From Kitasatospora sp. MAP5-34 (GTDB lineage: Bacteria > Actinomycetota > Actinomycetes > Streptomycetales > Streptomycetaceae), in NCBI RefSeq assembly GCF_029894335.1, contig NZ_JARXZC010000004.1, positions 248,001 to 312,000 of the forward strand: 64,000 nt of DNA. The letters run 5' to 3'. Shown one piece after another: positions 1 through 10,629 of the stretch. How positions within the stretch are numbered: the stretch's first letter is position 1; each line of letters starts with the position of its first letter. Under the pieces are notes generated by a model. The model did not search any database, was not told the DNA's origin, and saw only the letters and a list, made by a program, of their open reading frames with translations. The position numbers were made by a program, and so were the translations under genes.

Positions 1-1341
1 ATCCTCGGTGAGTTCTCCGGGATCGAAGAGGGCCAGACGGTGCACCGCACCGGCGAGGTCCTCTCCGTCCCGGTCGGCGAGGGCTACCTCGGCCGTGTCG
101 TGGACCCGCTGGGCAACCCGATCGACGGTCTGGGCGACATCGCCTCGCACGCCCGTCGCGCGCTGGAGCTGCAGGCCCCGGGCGTCATGGTCCGCAAGTC
201 GGTCCACGAGCCCATGCAGACCGGTATCAAGGCCATCGACGCGATGACCCCGATCGGCCGTGGCCAGCGTCAGCTGATCATCGGCGACCGCCAGACCGGC
301 AAGACCGCGGTGGCTGTCGACACGATCATCAACCAGCGTGACAACTGGCGCTCCGGCGACCCGAAGAAGCAGGTTCGCTGCATCTACGTCGCCATCGGCC
401 AGAAGGGCTCCACCATCGCCTCGGTGCGTGGCGCCCTGGAGGAGGCCGGCGCGCTGGAGTACACCACGATCGTGGCTGCTCCCGCCTCGGACCCCGCAGG
501 CTTCAAGTACCTCGCCCCGTACACCGGTTCGGCCATCGGCCAGGAGTGGATGTACGACGGCAAGCACGTCCTCATCATCTTCGACGACCTGTCGAAGCAG
601 GCCGAGGCGTACCGTTCCGTCTCGCTGCTGCTGCGCCGTCCGCCGGGCCGCGAGGCCTACCCGGGTGACGTCTTCTACCTGCACTCCCGCCTGCTGGAGC
701 GCTGCGCGAAGCTCTCCGACGAGCTGGGCGCGGGCTCGATGACCGGTCTGCCGATCATCGAGACCAAGGCGAACGACGTCTCGGCGTACATCCCGACCAA
801 CGTCATCTCGATCACCGACGGCCAGTGCTTCCTGGAGTCCGACCTGTTCAACGCCGGCATCCGCCCGGCCGTGAACGTCGGTATCTCGGTCTCCCGCGTC
901 GGTGGCTCGGCCCAGATCAAGGCGATGAAGTCCGTTGCCGGCCGTCTGCGTCTGGACCTCGCCCAGTACCGCGAGCTGGAGGCGTTCGCCGCCTTCGGTT
1001 CCGACCTGGACGCGGCCTCGAAGGCCCAGCTGGAGCGCGGTGCGCGCATGGTCGAGCTGCTGAAGCAGGGCCAGTACCAGCCGTTCCCCGTCGAGGAGCA
1101 GGTCGTCTCCATCTGGGCCGGCACCACCGGCAAGCTGGACGACGTCCCGGTCGCGGACATCCGTCGCTTCGAGCGCGAGTTCCTCGACAACCTGCGCATC
1201 GAGCACAAGAACCTGCTGGCCGCGATCGTGGAGACCTCGAAGCTCGAGGACGGCACGATCGACGCGCTGACCGAGGCGATCAAGGCCTTCAAGCTGGGCT
1301 TCACCACCGCCGACGGCAAGCTGCTCGGCGAGCAGGCCTGA
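1..1341 (+). CDS. atpA: ATP synthase F1 subunit alpha (5' truncated)
   Basis: Alpha subunit of the catalytic F1 head of the membrane ATP synthase; carries the non-catalytic nucleotide sites. The reading frame is open from base 1 ([16 protein letters not shown]), so the N-terminal part lies outside the window; about 446 residues remain of the usual ~525. The P-loop GDRQTGKTA is present near base 285, and the C-terminal helical domain is complete up to the TGA at 1339-1341. The gene is followed after 32 bp by atpG, in the normal order alpha-gamma-beta-epsilon. Identity is clear from length and conserved sequence. Confidence 0.98.
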   Translation: MLGEFSGIEEGQTVHRTGEVLSVPVGEGYLGRVVDPLGNPIDGLGDIASHARRALELQAPGVMVRKSVHEPMQTGIKAIDAMTPIGRGQRQLIIGDRQTGKTAVAVDTIINQRDNWRSGDPKKQVRCIYVAIGQKGSTIASVRGALEEAGALEYTTIVAAPASDPAGFKYLAPYTGSAIGQEWMYDGKHVLIIFDDLSKQAEAYRSVSLLLRRPPGREAYPGDVFYLHSRLLERCAKLSDELGAGSMTGLPIIETKANDVSAYIPTNVISITDGQCFLESDLFNAGIRPAVNVGISVSRVGGSAQIKAMKSVAGRLRLDLAQYRELEAFAAFGSDLDAASKAQLERGARMVELLKQGQYQPFPVEEQVVSIWAGTTGKLDDVPVADIRRFEREFLDNLRIEHKNLLAAIVETSKLEDGTIDALTEAIKAFKLGFTTADGKLLGEQA

Positions 1342-1373
1342 GTCCGGTAGCGAGGGAAAGGACGTAACGACCC

Positions 1374-2282
1374 ATGGGAGCACAGCTTCGGGTCTACAAG
1401 CGCCGGATCCGCTCTGTCACCGCGACGAAGAAGATCACCAAGGCGATGGAGATGATCTCCGCGTCGCGCATCGTCAAGGCGCAGCGCGCGGTGGCAGCCT
1501 CCACTCCGTACGCCGACGAGCTCACCCGCGCGGTGACGGCGGTGGCCACCCGGTCCAACGCCAAGCACCCGCTCACCACCGAGAACCCGCAGGCCAAGAC
1601 GGCTGCGGTCCTGCTGATCACGGCGGACCGCGGCCTGGCCGGCGGCTACTCGACCAACGCCATCAAGCAGGCGACCGTGCTCTCCGCACGGCTGCGTGCC
1701 GAGGGCAAGGACGTGGTGACGTACATCATCGGTCGCAAGGGCGTCCAGTACTACGGCTTCCGCAACCTCACCGTTGCGGAGTCGTGGACGGGCTTCTCCG
1801 ACAAGCCGACGTACGGTGACGCCAAGCTCGTCGCGAGCACGCTGATCGAGGCGTTCACGACGCAGGCGGTCGACGAGCTGCACCTGGTCTCCACCAAGTT
1901 CGAGTCCATGCTGACTCAGACCGCCGTGGAAGCCCGGCTGCTGCCGCTCAAGCTGGACGAGGTCCAGCTCAGCGACGAGTCGCAGGCCAAGCACGAGATC
2001 TTCCCGCTGTACGACTTCGAGCCGTCGGCGGAGGGCGTCCTGGACGCGCTCCTGCCCCGGTACGTCGAGAGCCGGATCTACAACGCGCTGCTGCAGTCCG
2101 CCGCTTCGGAGCACGCCGCCCGCCGGCGCGCGATGAAGAGCGCGACCGACAACGCGCAGGAACTCATCAAGTCGCTCACGCGGCTTGCCAACTCGGCCCG
2201 ACAGGCCGAGATCACCCAGGAAATCAGCGAGATCATCGGTGGCGCCAACGCGCTCGCCGACGCTAACGCGGGGAGTGAATAA
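1374..2282 (+). CDS. atpG: ATP synthase F1 subunit gamma
   Basis: Central rotor shaft subunit of F1. 302 residues, the normal length. The N-terminal helix ([20 protein letters not shown]) and the C-terminal helix ending [11 protein letters not shown] are the two long coiled helices that insert into the alpha3beta3 ring; the [15 protein letters not shown] segment is typical of the Rossmann-like middle domain. ATG at 1374 is preceded by AAAGGA at about 1356-1361. It ends 3 bp before atpD, consistent with co-transcription and translational coupling. Confidence 0.98.
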   Translation: MGAQLRVYKRRIRSVTATKKITKAMEMISASRIVKAQRAVAASTPYADELTRAVTAVATRSNAKHPLTTENPQAKTAAVLLITADRGLAGGYSTNAIKQATVLSARLRAEGKDVVTYIIGRKGVQYYGFRNLTVAESWTGFSDKPTYGDAKLVASTLIEAFTTQAVDELHLVSTKFESMLTQTAVEARLLPLKLDEVQLSDESQAKHEIFPLYDFEPSAEGVLDALLPRYVESRIYNALLQSAASEHAARRRAMKSATDNAQELIKSLTRLANSARQAEITQEISEIIGGANALADANAGSE

Positions 2283-3728
<1,446 letters not shown>

Positions 3729-3752
3729 TCCAGCCGGCTGCTAGCCGACTGA

Positions 3753-3794
3753 CCGTGAGGGGCGGTCCCCGACCCTGGGGACCGCCCCTCACGG
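3753..3794 (+). terminator. Perfect 18-bp hairpin between atpD and atpC
   Basis: CCGTGAGGGGCGGTCCCC (3753-3770) pairs perfectly with 3777-3794 around a 6-nt loop, 24 bp after the atpD stop. There is no U-tract, as is common for actinobacterial terminators. It sits inside the atp operon, so it may reduce read-through into atpC or stabilise the upstream mRNA. Structure is seen directly; function is inferred. Confidence 0.75.
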
Positions 3795-3915
3795 CTAGAC
3801 CGGGCTGTGATCCCGGTCATCTCCGGGTCCTTGGTTTCATCCCAGGGGCGCGAGCCCGTTATTCTTACCGCAACTGCCGAGTCATCCGGCGGTTGCAAGA
3901 GCCTAGGAGCCCACG

Positions 3916-4296
3916 TTGGCTGAGCTGCACGTCGAGCTGGTCGCAGCCGACCGCAAGGTGTGGTCCGGTGCGGCCACCATCGTTGTCGCCCGTACGGCCT
4001 CCGGGGACACCGGCATCATGCCGGGTCACACCCCGGTGCTGAGCGTGCTGGAGTCCGGCCCGGTCACCATCCGCACCACCGATGGCAAGACCGTTCTCGC
4101 GGCCGTGCACGGCGGCTTCATCTCCTTCGCCGACAACAAGCTGTCTCTGCTCGCGGAGATCGCCGAGCTGGCGGACGAGATCGACATCACCCGCGCGGAG
4201 CGCGCGCTCGAGCGGGCGCAGGCCGAGCTCGACGCGCACGCCGAGCGCCGCGCCGAGGTCCGCCTCTTCGCGGCACGTGGCCTCAAGGCCGCCTGA
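3916..4296 (+). CDS. atpC: ATP synthase F1 subunit epsilon
   Basis: Regulatory subunit at the foot of the central stalk. 126 residues with an N-terminal beta-sandwich (AELHVELVAADRKVWSGAA) and a C-terminal helical hairpin rich in Glu/Arg/Ala. The start is TTG at 3916 (reads MAELHVELV), chosen because the family begins at this residue and no closer in-frame ATG/GTG exists. It lies 187 bp after atpD, beyond the hairpin at 3753-3794. Confidence 0.96.
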   Translation: MAELHVELVAADRKVWSGAATIVVARTASGDTGIMPGHTPVLSVLESGPVTIRTTDGKTVLAAVHGGFISFADNKLSLLAEIAELADEIDITRAERALERAQAELDAHAERRAEVRLFAARGLKAA

Positions 4297-4423
4297 GCAC
4301 AGAACGACCGACGGTCCCGGGGCGCGAGAGCGTGACCCCGGGACTGTCGTATCAGTTGGTAGGACAGCGCGGTCGTTGATACGACCGCTACGGGGAACGC
4401 AGGTAGCGAGGAGGTCGGTGAGC

Positions 4424-4924
4424 ATGGTCCTCGCCCTTGTGGTGTGCGCGGCGGTCGTGGCGCTCGGAGTGGCGGGCCTGGTGGCCTTCGCGGTACGCCG
4501 GCGCGTGATCCAGCGGGTCGGCGGTACGTTCGACTGCAGCTACCGGCTCAAAATGCCGGCCGACGCCTCCACCGAGCCAGACCTCGACGAGAACGGCAAA
4601 CCCACCTCAGCCCCGGTCCCCGTGACCGACGGCAAGGGGTGGGTTTTTGGTATCGGCCGCTACAGCGGTGACTCGATCGAGTGGTTCCGGGTCTTCTCCT
4701 ACGCCCCGCGCCCCCGGAAGGTCCTCCCACGTCGGGAGATCGAGGTACTCGGCCGCCGCTACCCCGAGGGCCAGGAGGAGCTCGCCCTGCTCTCCGGCTC
4801 GGTGGTGCTCCGCTGCCTCCACCGAGGCGCCCCCCTGGAGCTGGCCATGAGCGACGACGCCCTCACCGGCTTCCTCGCCTGGCTGGAGGCGGCGCCCCCC
4901 GGGCAGAGGGTCAACGTCGCGTAG
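4424..4924 (+). CDS. DUF2550 family membrane protein
   Basis: 166 residues. An N-terminal hydrophobic helix (residues ~1-24, VLALVVCAAVVALGVAGLVA) followed by RRRVIQRVGGTFDC places it as a single-pass membrane protein with a cytoplasmic domain. This is the DUF2550 protein found downstream of atpC in streptomycetes; its function is not known. GAGGAGG at 4408-4414 gives 9-nt spacing to ATG 4424, while the in-frame GTG at 4418 would be too close, so ATG is preferred. Confidence 0.88.
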   Translation: MVLALVVCAAVVALGVAGLVAFAVRRRVIQRVGGTFDCSYRLKMPADASTEPDLDENGKPTSAPVPVTDGKGWVFGIGRYSGDSIEWFRVFSYAPRPRKVLPRREIEVLGRRYPEGQEELALLSGSVVLRCLHRGAPLELAMSDDALTGFLAWLEAAPPGQRVNVA

Positions 4925-5066
4925 CGACGGACCCTCGGGTTGACCCTCCCCCGCCCGGAGGGTGGGGGAGGGTCAACGTCCCGTAGCGGCGCCTGATGCT
5001 GTGGTTGCCGGGGTCACCGCCCAGGTCGAGGCTGGGTACAGGGGGTCTCGGTCGAGGAGGCCACAG

Positions 5067-5450
5067 ATGCTGACACAGGCCAGAGTGATGACGATGCTCC
5101 CGGCCGCCGACCTGGGTCAGGCCAGGGGCTGGTACCAGGAGAAACTGGGTCTGGCCCCGGTCGAGGAGACCGAGGGCGCGTACTTCTACCAGGTCGCCGA
5201 GGGCACCCGGTTCGGGCTCTACCCGACGCCCAACACCAACCGTGGCGGCCACACGCAGATGGCCTTCGTGGTCGCGGACGTCGTCGCCGAGGTGGCCGGC
5301 CTGCGGGCCCGGGGCGTGGCCTTCGAGGAGTACGACTTCCCCGGCCTCAAGACCGTCGACGGCATCGCCGAGCTGTCCGGTGGCCGCCGCGCCGCGTGGT
5401 TCAAGGACTGCGAGGGCAACACGATCGGGATGGTCCAGTTCGCGGGTTAA
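5067..5450 (+). CDS. VOC-superfamily (glyoxalase-like) protein
   Basis: 127 residues with the paired beta-alpha-beta-beta-beta pattern of the vicinal oxygen chelate fold: LPAADLGQARGWYQEKLGL at the N-terminus, FVVADVVAEVAGLRARGV in the middle and a terminal FKDCEGNTIGMVQF strand. Enzyme or resistance role cannot be assigned from sequence. The start ATG 5067 has GAGGAGG at 5054-5060; an upstream in-frame start would lengthen it without support. It stands alone between the DUF2550 gene and the adenosyltransferase gene. Confidence 0.85.
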   Translation: MLTQARVMTMLPAADLGQARGWYQEKLGLAPVEETEGAYFYQVAEGTRFGLYPTPNTNRGGHTQMAFVVADVVAEVAGLRARGVAFEEYDFPGLKTVDGIAELSGGRRAAWFKDCEGNTIGMVQFAG

Positions 5451-5483
5451 CAGTGCCTAACCGCACCCGCTAGGCTGCCGCAC

Positions 5484-6056
5484 ATGGTCAACCTCACGCG
5501 CATCTACACCCGTACCGGCGATGACGGCACCACCGCGCTCGGTGACATGAGCCGCACGACCAAGACCGACCCCCGGCTGATGGCCTACGCCGATACCAAC
5601 GAGGCGAACGCGGCGATCGGCGTGGCGATCGCCGCCGGCGCGCTGCCCGAGGACGTCTCGGCCGTACTGACCCGGGTGCAGAACGACCTGTTCGACGTGG
5701 GCGCGGACCTCGCCACCCCCGTGGTGGAGGACCCGAAGTACCCGCCGCTGCGCGTGCTCCAGAGCTACATCGACCGGCTGGAGACCGACTGCGACCACTA
5801 CCTGGAGCAGTTGGAGAAGCTGCGCAGCTTCATCCTCCCCGGCGGCACCCCGGGCGCCGCGTACCTGCACCTCGCCTGCACGGTGGTCCGCCGGGCCGAA
5901 CGGTCCACCTGGGCCGCGATCGACGTGCACGGGGACAGCGTCAACCCGCTGACCGCCAAGTACCTGAACCGGCTCTCCGACCTGCTCTTCATCCTGGCCC
6001 GGGCGGCGAACAAGGAGCGCGGCGACGTGCTCTGGGTGCCGGGCGAGAACCGCTGA
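5484..6056 (+). CDS. Cob(I)alamin adenosyltransferase, PduO type
   Basis: Transfers the 5'-deoxyadenosyl group of ATP to cob(I)alamin to make adenosylcobalamin. 190 residues. The N-terminal ATP site reads RIYTRTGDDGTTALGD, and the helical-bundle signatures YADTNEANAAIG and CTVVRRAERSTW are those of the PduO-type trimeric family. The product is the cofactor of the isobutyryl-CoA mutase encoded at 32404, giving a metabolic link inside the window. Start ATG 5484; stand-alone gene. Confidence 0.93.
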   Translation: MVNLTRIYTRTGDDGTTALGDMSRTTKTDPRLMAYADTNEANAAIGVAIAAGALPEDVSAVLTRVQNDLFDVGADLATPVVEDPKYPPLRVLQSYIDRLETDCDHYLEQLEKLRSFILPGGTPGAAYLHLACTVVRRAERSTWAAIDVHGDSVNPLTAKYLNRLSDLLFILARAANKERGDVLWVPGENR

Positions 6057-6156
6057 GCGGCTGAGACCGGTCGGTCTGAAGCGGCGCTCCCGCGCTCCCG
6101 GCCGGAGAATTGGGGACACCGGGATCTTCCGGTGGATACCCCAGGAGGCGATCCAG

Positions 6157-6399
6157 ATGGAGCTTCAGGACAAGAGGCCGACCGCGCGCGGACTGCTGAC
6201 GGGACTGCTCGACGTGCCGGGATCGGTGGTGGTGACGCTGCTGGCGGCGTCGGTCGGGCTCATGATGATCGCGGTCCAGCCGGTGCCACTGCTCGCACTC
6301 GGCATCTTCAGCGCGGTGTGGGCCGCCACGCTGGTCGCGCTGGCCGGATGGGTCGCAGGTGGCACGGAACGCCGTAGCCACGGCCCGGTCGCGCACTGA
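6157..6399 (+). CDS. Small two-helix membrane protein
   Basis: 80 residues with two hydrophobic segments (VPGSVVVTLLAASVGLMMIA and LALGIFSAVWAATLVALAG) after a short charged N-terminus. AGGAGG at 6143-6148 is well spaced from ATG 6157, supporting a real gene. I do not recognise a family and no function can be given. Confidence 0.75.
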   Translation: MELQDKRPTARGLLTGLLDVPGSVVVTLLAASVGLMMIAVQPVPLLALGIFSAVWAATLVALAGWVAGGTERRSHGPVAH

Positions 6400-6430
6400 T
6401 ACGGGTGCGACCTCGGACCGACCGGCACAT

Positions 6431-6454
6431 GGGGGAGCGTCGCGACGCTCCCCC
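6431..6454. terminator. 24-bp perfect palindrome
   Basis: GGGGGAGCGTCG at 6431-6442 is followed directly by its reverse complement at 6443-6454. It lies 31 bp after the stop of the small membrane protein gene, so it is probably its terminator. The following C- and G-runs up to 6480 add a second weaker pairing. Confidence 0.6.
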
Positions 6455-6657
6455 CCAGCCTCCGGCCGGGGGGACCCCCACGGACGGCTTCTCCTCAGTA
6501 GCCGATGCTCCGCATGGACTCCATCGTCGGCACCGCCCAGGCTCGGCCCGACCGCCGCTCCTTCATCCGCTCACCATGTGCCGGTCGGTCTTTAGATGTA
6601 TGGCCCGTCCTCCGGCGGGTGCACGCGGTGTCGGCCGGCGGGTGATGTGATGGTCCG

Positions 6658-7884
6658 GTGCCCAAGTTCTGCCTCAGCCCCCGCCAGGAGGACCGGACCA
6701 TCGCCCTCGCCGGGCTGGTCGGCGGCCTGCTGCTGACCGTCGTCGGCGCGTACGACCGCGCCGCCGCCGTCCCGGCCTGGGTGATGGTGCTGCCATTCGC
6801 CGGGATGGCGGGGTTGGAGCTGCTGCGCCGCACCCGGACGGTCTGGACGGTCAGCGTCGGCGGGCTGCTCTTCGCCGCCAACGTCTTCGTGGGATCGAAC
6901 CTGGCGACCGTGGTGATGTACACCGACCTGCTCTACGCCGGTGTGCTCTACGGCTCCCGTCGGATGTCGAAAATCCTGCACCTCACCGGTGGCGCCTCCA
7001 CGCTGGTGCTCAGCACCCTGACGCTGCTGTACGCCACGGTCGCCCAGGCGCTGCTGGTGGCGGGGTTCGCCGCGCTGGTCTTCCTCGCGCCGGTCTGGAC
7101 GGCCGACCTGCTGCGCGAGCACCGGGAACGGGCCGACACCGAGCGGCTGCGCGCCGAACAGACCGCGCTGCTGGCCGAGCTGGACCGCCGGGAGGCGGTG
7201 GTCGCCGAGCGCGCCAGGATGGCCCGGGAGCTGCACGACGTGGTCGCCAACCACCTCTCCGCCATCGCCATCCACGCCACCGGCGCCCAGTCGCTGGCCC
7301 GGCGTCAGCGGCGCGACACCGACGACCCGCTGCTCGCGGCGATGGCGGTGATCCGGGAGAACAGCGTGCAGGGGCTGGCCGAGATGCGCCGCATGATCGA
7401 CCTGCTCCGGGCCCGGGACGAGACTTCGTACGAGGCCCCCAAGCTGGACGCGCTCGACACCCTGCTGGCGCAGGCCGGTGCGGCGGGCGAGGCGGCGGGG
7501 CTGGCCTTCGAGGCGGCGGAGGACGGCGTGCGCGGTGAGCTGCCCGCCCCCGTCGAGCTGGCGGCCTACCGGATCGTCCAGGAGTCGCTCACCAACGCAC
7601 TCAAGCACGCCGCGCCCGGTATCGTCCGGCTGGGGCTGACATACCGTCCGGAACGGATCGAGATCGCTGTCGACAGCCCGTACCGCGCATCGGCCGGGGC
7701 GGCGCTGCCCGGGGCACGGGCCGGGCTGGTCGGCATGGGGGAGCGGGCCGGGCTGTTGGGCGGGAGCTTCGAGGCCGGGCCCGACGGCGGGTGCTGGCAC
7801 GTCCGGGCGGTGCTGCCGCGCGAGCCGGGCGGGGCGGAGGTGGTGGGCGTGGCGGGTGTCGCGAAGATGAGGGAGGCGTCATGA
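6658..7884 (+). CDS. Sensor histidine kinase, NarL-partner type (HisKA_3)
   Basis: 408 residues. Four to five membrane segments occupy residues ~15-148 with almost no external loop, suggesting it senses within or near the membrane. The dimerisation/phosphoacceptor helix reads ERARMARELHDVVANHLS, with His193 as the probable phosphorylation site. The C-terminal HATPase domain contains YRIVQESLTNALKHA (N box) and GLVGMGERAGLLGG (G box). Start GTG 6658. It overlaps the response regulator gene by 4 bp (ATGA), so the two form a translationally coupled two-component pair. The signal is unknown. Confidence 0.93.
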   Translation: MPKFCLSPRQEDRTIALAGLVGGLLLTVVGAYDRAAAVPAWVMVLPFAGMAGLELLRRTRTVWTVSVGGLLFAANVFVGSNLATVVMYTDLLYAGVLYGSRRMSKILHLTGGASTLVLSTLTLLYATVAQALLVAGFAALVFLAPVWTADLLREHRERADTERLRAEQTALLAELDRREAVVAERARMARELHDVVANHLSAIAIHATGAQSLARRQRRDTDDPLLAAMAVIRENSVQGLAEMRRMIDLLRARDETSYEAPKLDALDTLLAQAGAAGEAAGLAFEAAEDGVRGELPAPVELAAYRIVQESLTNALKHAAPGIVRLGLTYRPERIEIAVDSPYRASAGAALPGARAGLVGMGERAGLLGGSFEAGPDGGCWHVRAVLPREPGGAEVVGVAGVAKMREAS

Positions 7885-8537
7885 CGATCAGAGTGCTGGT
7901 GGCCGAGGATCAGGGCGCGGTGCGGGCCGCGCTGGTGATGATCCTGCGCTCCGAACCGGGCTTCGAGGTGGTCGGCGAGGCGGGCGACGGGGAGCAGGCC
8001 GTCCGGCTGGCGGCCGAGCTGCGGCCCGACGTGGTGCTGATGGACGTTCAGATGCCCCGACTGGACGGAGTTTCGGCGACCCGTCAGGTGGTCGCCGCCG
8101 GGTCGGCCCAGGTGCTGGTGCTGACCACCTTCGACCACGACGAGTACGTCTACGGAGCGCTGCGGGCGGGCGCTGCCGGCTTCCTGCTCAAGGACGTCGA
8201 GGCAGACACCCTGATCGAGGCCATCCGCACGGTGGCACGCGGCGAGGGCATGCTCGCGCCCTCCGTCACCCGACGGCTGATCAGCACCTTCGCCCGCCCC
8301 GACCGCCCGGACCAGCCCCGGGCCCGGGCGGCGGTGGACGGCCTGACACCCCGTGAACGGGAAGTACTGGCCTGCCTCGGCGCGGGCCTCTCCAACAGCC
8401 GGATCGCCCAACGCCTGGAGATGGCCGAGGCCACCACCAAGACCCACGTCAGCCGCATCCTGGCCAAACTGGAACTGCGCAGCCGCGTCCAGGCGGCGAT
8501 CCTCGCCCAGGACCTGGGCCTGGTGGCCCCGGACTGA
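7881..8537 (+). CDS. Response regulator, NarL/FixJ family
   Basis: 218 residues. The receiver domain has the acidic pocket VLVAEDQ, the phosphoacceptor Asp55 in VVLMDVQMP and the conserved Lys in FLLKD. A LuxR-type HTH covers residues ~155-212 (LTPREREVLACLGAGLSNSRIA). ATG 7881 overlaps the kinase stop codon (ATGA), which fixes the start. It acts with the kinase at 6658; target genes cannot be deduced from the window. Confidence 0.94.
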   Translation: MTIRVLVAEDQGAVRAALVMILRSEPGFEVVGEAGDGEQAVRLAAELRPDVVLMDVQMPRLDGVSATRQVVAAGSAQVLVLTTFDHDEYVYGALRAGAAGFLLKDVEADTLIEAIRTVARGEGMLAPSVTRRLISTFARPDRPDQPRARAAVDGLTPREREVLACLGAGLSNSRIAQRLEMAEATTKTHVSRILAKLELRSRVQAAILAQDLGLVAPD

Positions 8538-8583
8538 CCAGCAGGCCCGCTTCGCAGGGGCCGGGCATCCCCAGAGGCGCGTC

Positions 8584-8886
8584 TCAGCGGCCCAGCGCCC
8601 TGCGGGCGGCCTGTTCGTCGGCGGGCCAGACCATCAGCCGCAGGCCCTCGCTGGTGGGGGCCAGGGTGTAGTGCAGGCCGGCCGCCGCGAGTCTGGAGGC
8701 CAGCTGCTCGGCTTCGGCCGCGTCGGCGGGGGCGGCGACCGGGACGAGCAGTCCGTACTCGTCCGGCCCGCCGATGCGTGGCTCGCGGGCGACCAGCGAC
8801 TTGCCGCTGCCGTACGCCCAGCGCAGCAGCAGCATCAGCAGGCCCACCACCGCGAAGCCGACCAGCATCAGCACCAGGGCGCGCAC
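8584..8886 (-). CDS. Small membrane-anchored protein
   Basis: 100 residues, start GTG at 8886. One N-terminal transmembrane helix (VLMLVGFAVVGLLMLLLRWA) is followed by a soluble alpha/beta-like domain (EYGLLVPVAAPADAAEAEQLASRLAAAG). Codon bias is that of neighbouring genes. It is transcribed convergently to the response regulator gene. I do not recognise the function. Confidence 0.75.
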   Translation of the reverse strand: MRALVLMLVGFAVVGLLMLLLRWAYGSGKSLVAREPRIGGPDEYGLLVPVAAPADAAEAEQLASRLAAAGLHYTLAPTSEGLRLMVWPADEQAARRALGR

Positions 8887-9082
8887 GGTTCACCTCCCGG
8901 TCGGTCTCCGGTCGGGCGCAGATCACACCGCACAATCACACCACGGAGCGTCCCCGGGTAATAGAGTCCGGCGCGTGAGCGGCGCGGCTTCGGGGGGTGA
9001 TCCCTGCCCTGAGCCGCCTTCAGGTTTCGCACTGAGCCCCCTCTCGCTCAGGGCGACGACACAGCACCCGGGAGACCCAGCC

Positions 9083-9949
9083 ATGACCAACGCAACCACC
9101 CAGCAGATCGCCGTGATCGGTGCCGGCCTGATGGGCGCAGGTATCGCCCAGGTCTCGGCCCAGGCCGGCCACCCGGTGGTGCTGCGGGATGTGACCGACG
9201 CCGCGCTCCAGCGTGGTCTGGACGGTATCCGCGCCTCGTACGCGAAGTTCGTGTCCAAGGGCAAGCTGACGGCCGAGGAGGCCGAGGCGGCGCTCGGCCG
9301 GATCACCACCACCACCGACCTCGGCGCGGTCGCCGAGGCCGACATCGTGGTCGAGGCGGTGTTCGAGCAGCTGGAGGTGAAGGAGTCCGTCTTCCGCGAG
9401 CTCGACAAGCTCGCCAAGGACGGTGCGGTGCTGGCCTCCAACACCTCCGCCATCCCGATCACCCGGATCGCCGCCGTGACGGAGCGGCCGGAGTTCGTGG
9501 TCGGCGTGCACTTCTTCTCGCCGGTGCCGATGATGAAGCTCGTCGAGCTGGTGCGCGGCTACAAGACCAGCGACCACGCGCTCGCGGTGGCCCGGCAGTT
9601 CGCCGAGGGGGTGGGCAAGGAGGTGGTCGTGGTCAACCGTGACGTGGCCGGATTCGTCACCACCCGCCTGATCACCGCCCTGGTCGTAGAGGCCGCCAAG
9701 CTCTACGAGTCGGGCGTCGCCTCCGCCGAGGACATCGACACCGCCTGCCGGCTCGGCTTCGGGCACGCGATGGGCCCGCTGCAGACCGCCGACCTGACCG
9801 GCGTCGACATCCTGCTGCACGCCGCGCACAACATCTACTCGGAGACCAAGGACGAGAAGTTCGCCGCCCCCGAGATCATGGCCCGCATGGTCACGGCCGG
9901 CGACCTGGGCCGCAAGAGCGGCCGGGGCTTCTACCCGTACGAGAAGTAA
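9083..9949 (+). CDS. 3-hydroxybutyryl-CoA dehydrogenase
   Basis: 288 residues. It oxidises or reduces the 3-hydroxyacyl-CoA/acetoacetyl-CoA pair with NAD(P). The Rossmann motif IGAGLMGAGIAQ is at residues 12-23; the family's catalytic pair appears as His143 (GVHFFSPVP) and Glu155 (MKLVELVRG), followed by NRDVAGFVTTRL and the C-terminal GLDRKSGRGF-like element (here DLGRKSGRGFYPYEK). Start ATG 9083. It would act with the thiolase at 26418 in acetoacetyl-CoA metabolism. Two hairpins follow it. Confidence 0.95.
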   Translation: MTNATTQQIAVIGAGLMGAGIAQVSAQAGHPVVLRDVTDAALQRGLDGIRASYAKFVSKGKLTAEEAEAALGRITTTTDLGAVAEADIVVEAVFEQLEVKESVFRELDKLAKDGAVLASNTSAIPITRIAAVTERPEFVVGVHFFSPVPMMKLVELVRGYKTSDHALAVARQFAEGVGKEVVVVNRDVAGFVTTRLITALVVEAAKLYESGVASAEDIDTACRLGFGHAMGPLQTADLTGVDILLHAAHNIYSETKDEKFAAPEIMARMVTAGDLGRKSGRGFYPYEK

Positions 9950-10001
9950 GACCGCCCGGCACTTGGGTGCCGCGACGCCGCCCCCCAAGTGCCGGTCGGT
10001 C
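9950..10001 (+). terminator. Hairpin after hbd-like gene
   Basis: CCGGCACTTGGG (9956-9967) pairs with 9984-9995, extended by GACCG (9950-9954) with CGGTC (9997-10001) across one mismatch. It begins at the stop codon of the dehydrogenase gene. Together with the next hairpin it accounts for the first third of the 335-bp gap before the STAS gene. Confidence 0.65.
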
Positions 10002-10016
10002 TCAGCTGTTCGACCG

Positions 10017-10058
10017 CTGCGGGCAGCCTGGTGAGTTTGCTCACGCGGCTGCCCGCAG
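10017..10058. terminator. Second, compound hairpin
   Basis: CTGCGGGCAGCC (10017-10028) pairs perfectly with 10047-10058, and the interior GTGAG/CTCAC (10031-10035/10040-10044) continues the stem around a 4-nt loop. It is a tandem partner of the hairpin at 9950. The remaining stretch 10059-10284 holds no gene; it should contain the promoter of the STAS gene. Confidence 0.55.
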
Positions 10059-10284
10059 ACGGGTGATTTGGGCGGTAATCGAGCGTGGGTATGGGGCCTG
10101 ACTGCGTATATTCCCTCGGACGAGTGAAGTTGGGCCGGAACTACCGGGGTAACAGCAACCTGCGCAGCCGGTTCACCGTCAAGACTCAGGGGGAGACGTC
10201 GGCGTGGCCCCCGGAGCGCGGCGCCTGACGCCCGCCCGGGACGGAGCCCCGGCGCCCACCCACCGGCAAGCGGAGGAGGAGAGT

Positions 10285-10629
10285 GTGCGTATCACCGGCG
10301 ACCACAGCGGCCTGGCCATCCAAGGCCGCCTCGACGTCCGCACCGCCGCCGACGCCCGCACCAGGCTGCACCTGGCGGTCGACGGCGGCCACGGCGACCT
10401 GGTGCTCGACCTGTCCGCCCTGGAGTCCTGGGACGCCACCGGCCTCGGCGTGATCATGGGAACCCACCGCCGGGCCGGCCGACTGGGCCGCCGCCTCGTC
10501 CTACGCGCCGTACCGGCCCAGCTGCAGCGCCTGCTGGTCGCCACCCGCCTGCACCGCATCCTCGCGGTCGAGGGCACCGTCCCGGACCCATACGGCACCA
10601 CGCTGCCGATGGTCGCCCCCTCCCTCTGA
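10285..10629 (+). CDS. STAS-domain protein (anti-sigma-factor antagonist type)
   Basis: 114 residues forming one STAS domain: ITGDHSGLAIQGRLDVRTAA, DLVLDLSALESWDATGLGVI and a C-terminal RLHRILAVEG element. The residue normally phosphorylated by anti-sigma kinases is in the SWDATGLG loop, where the Ser is followed by Trp-Asp rather than the usual D-S-S/T-G, so classical SpoIIAA-type switching is uncertain. GTG 10285 is preferred over GTG 10204 because GGAGGAGGA lies at 10272-10280. It precedes the P-loop protein gene by 190 bp in the same direction. Confidence 0.85.
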   Translation: MRITGDHSGLAIQGRLDVRTAADARTRLHLAVDGGHGDLVLDLSALESWDATGLGVIMGTHRRAGRLGRRLVLRAVPAQLQRLLVATRLHRILAVEGTVPDPYGTTLPMVAPSL

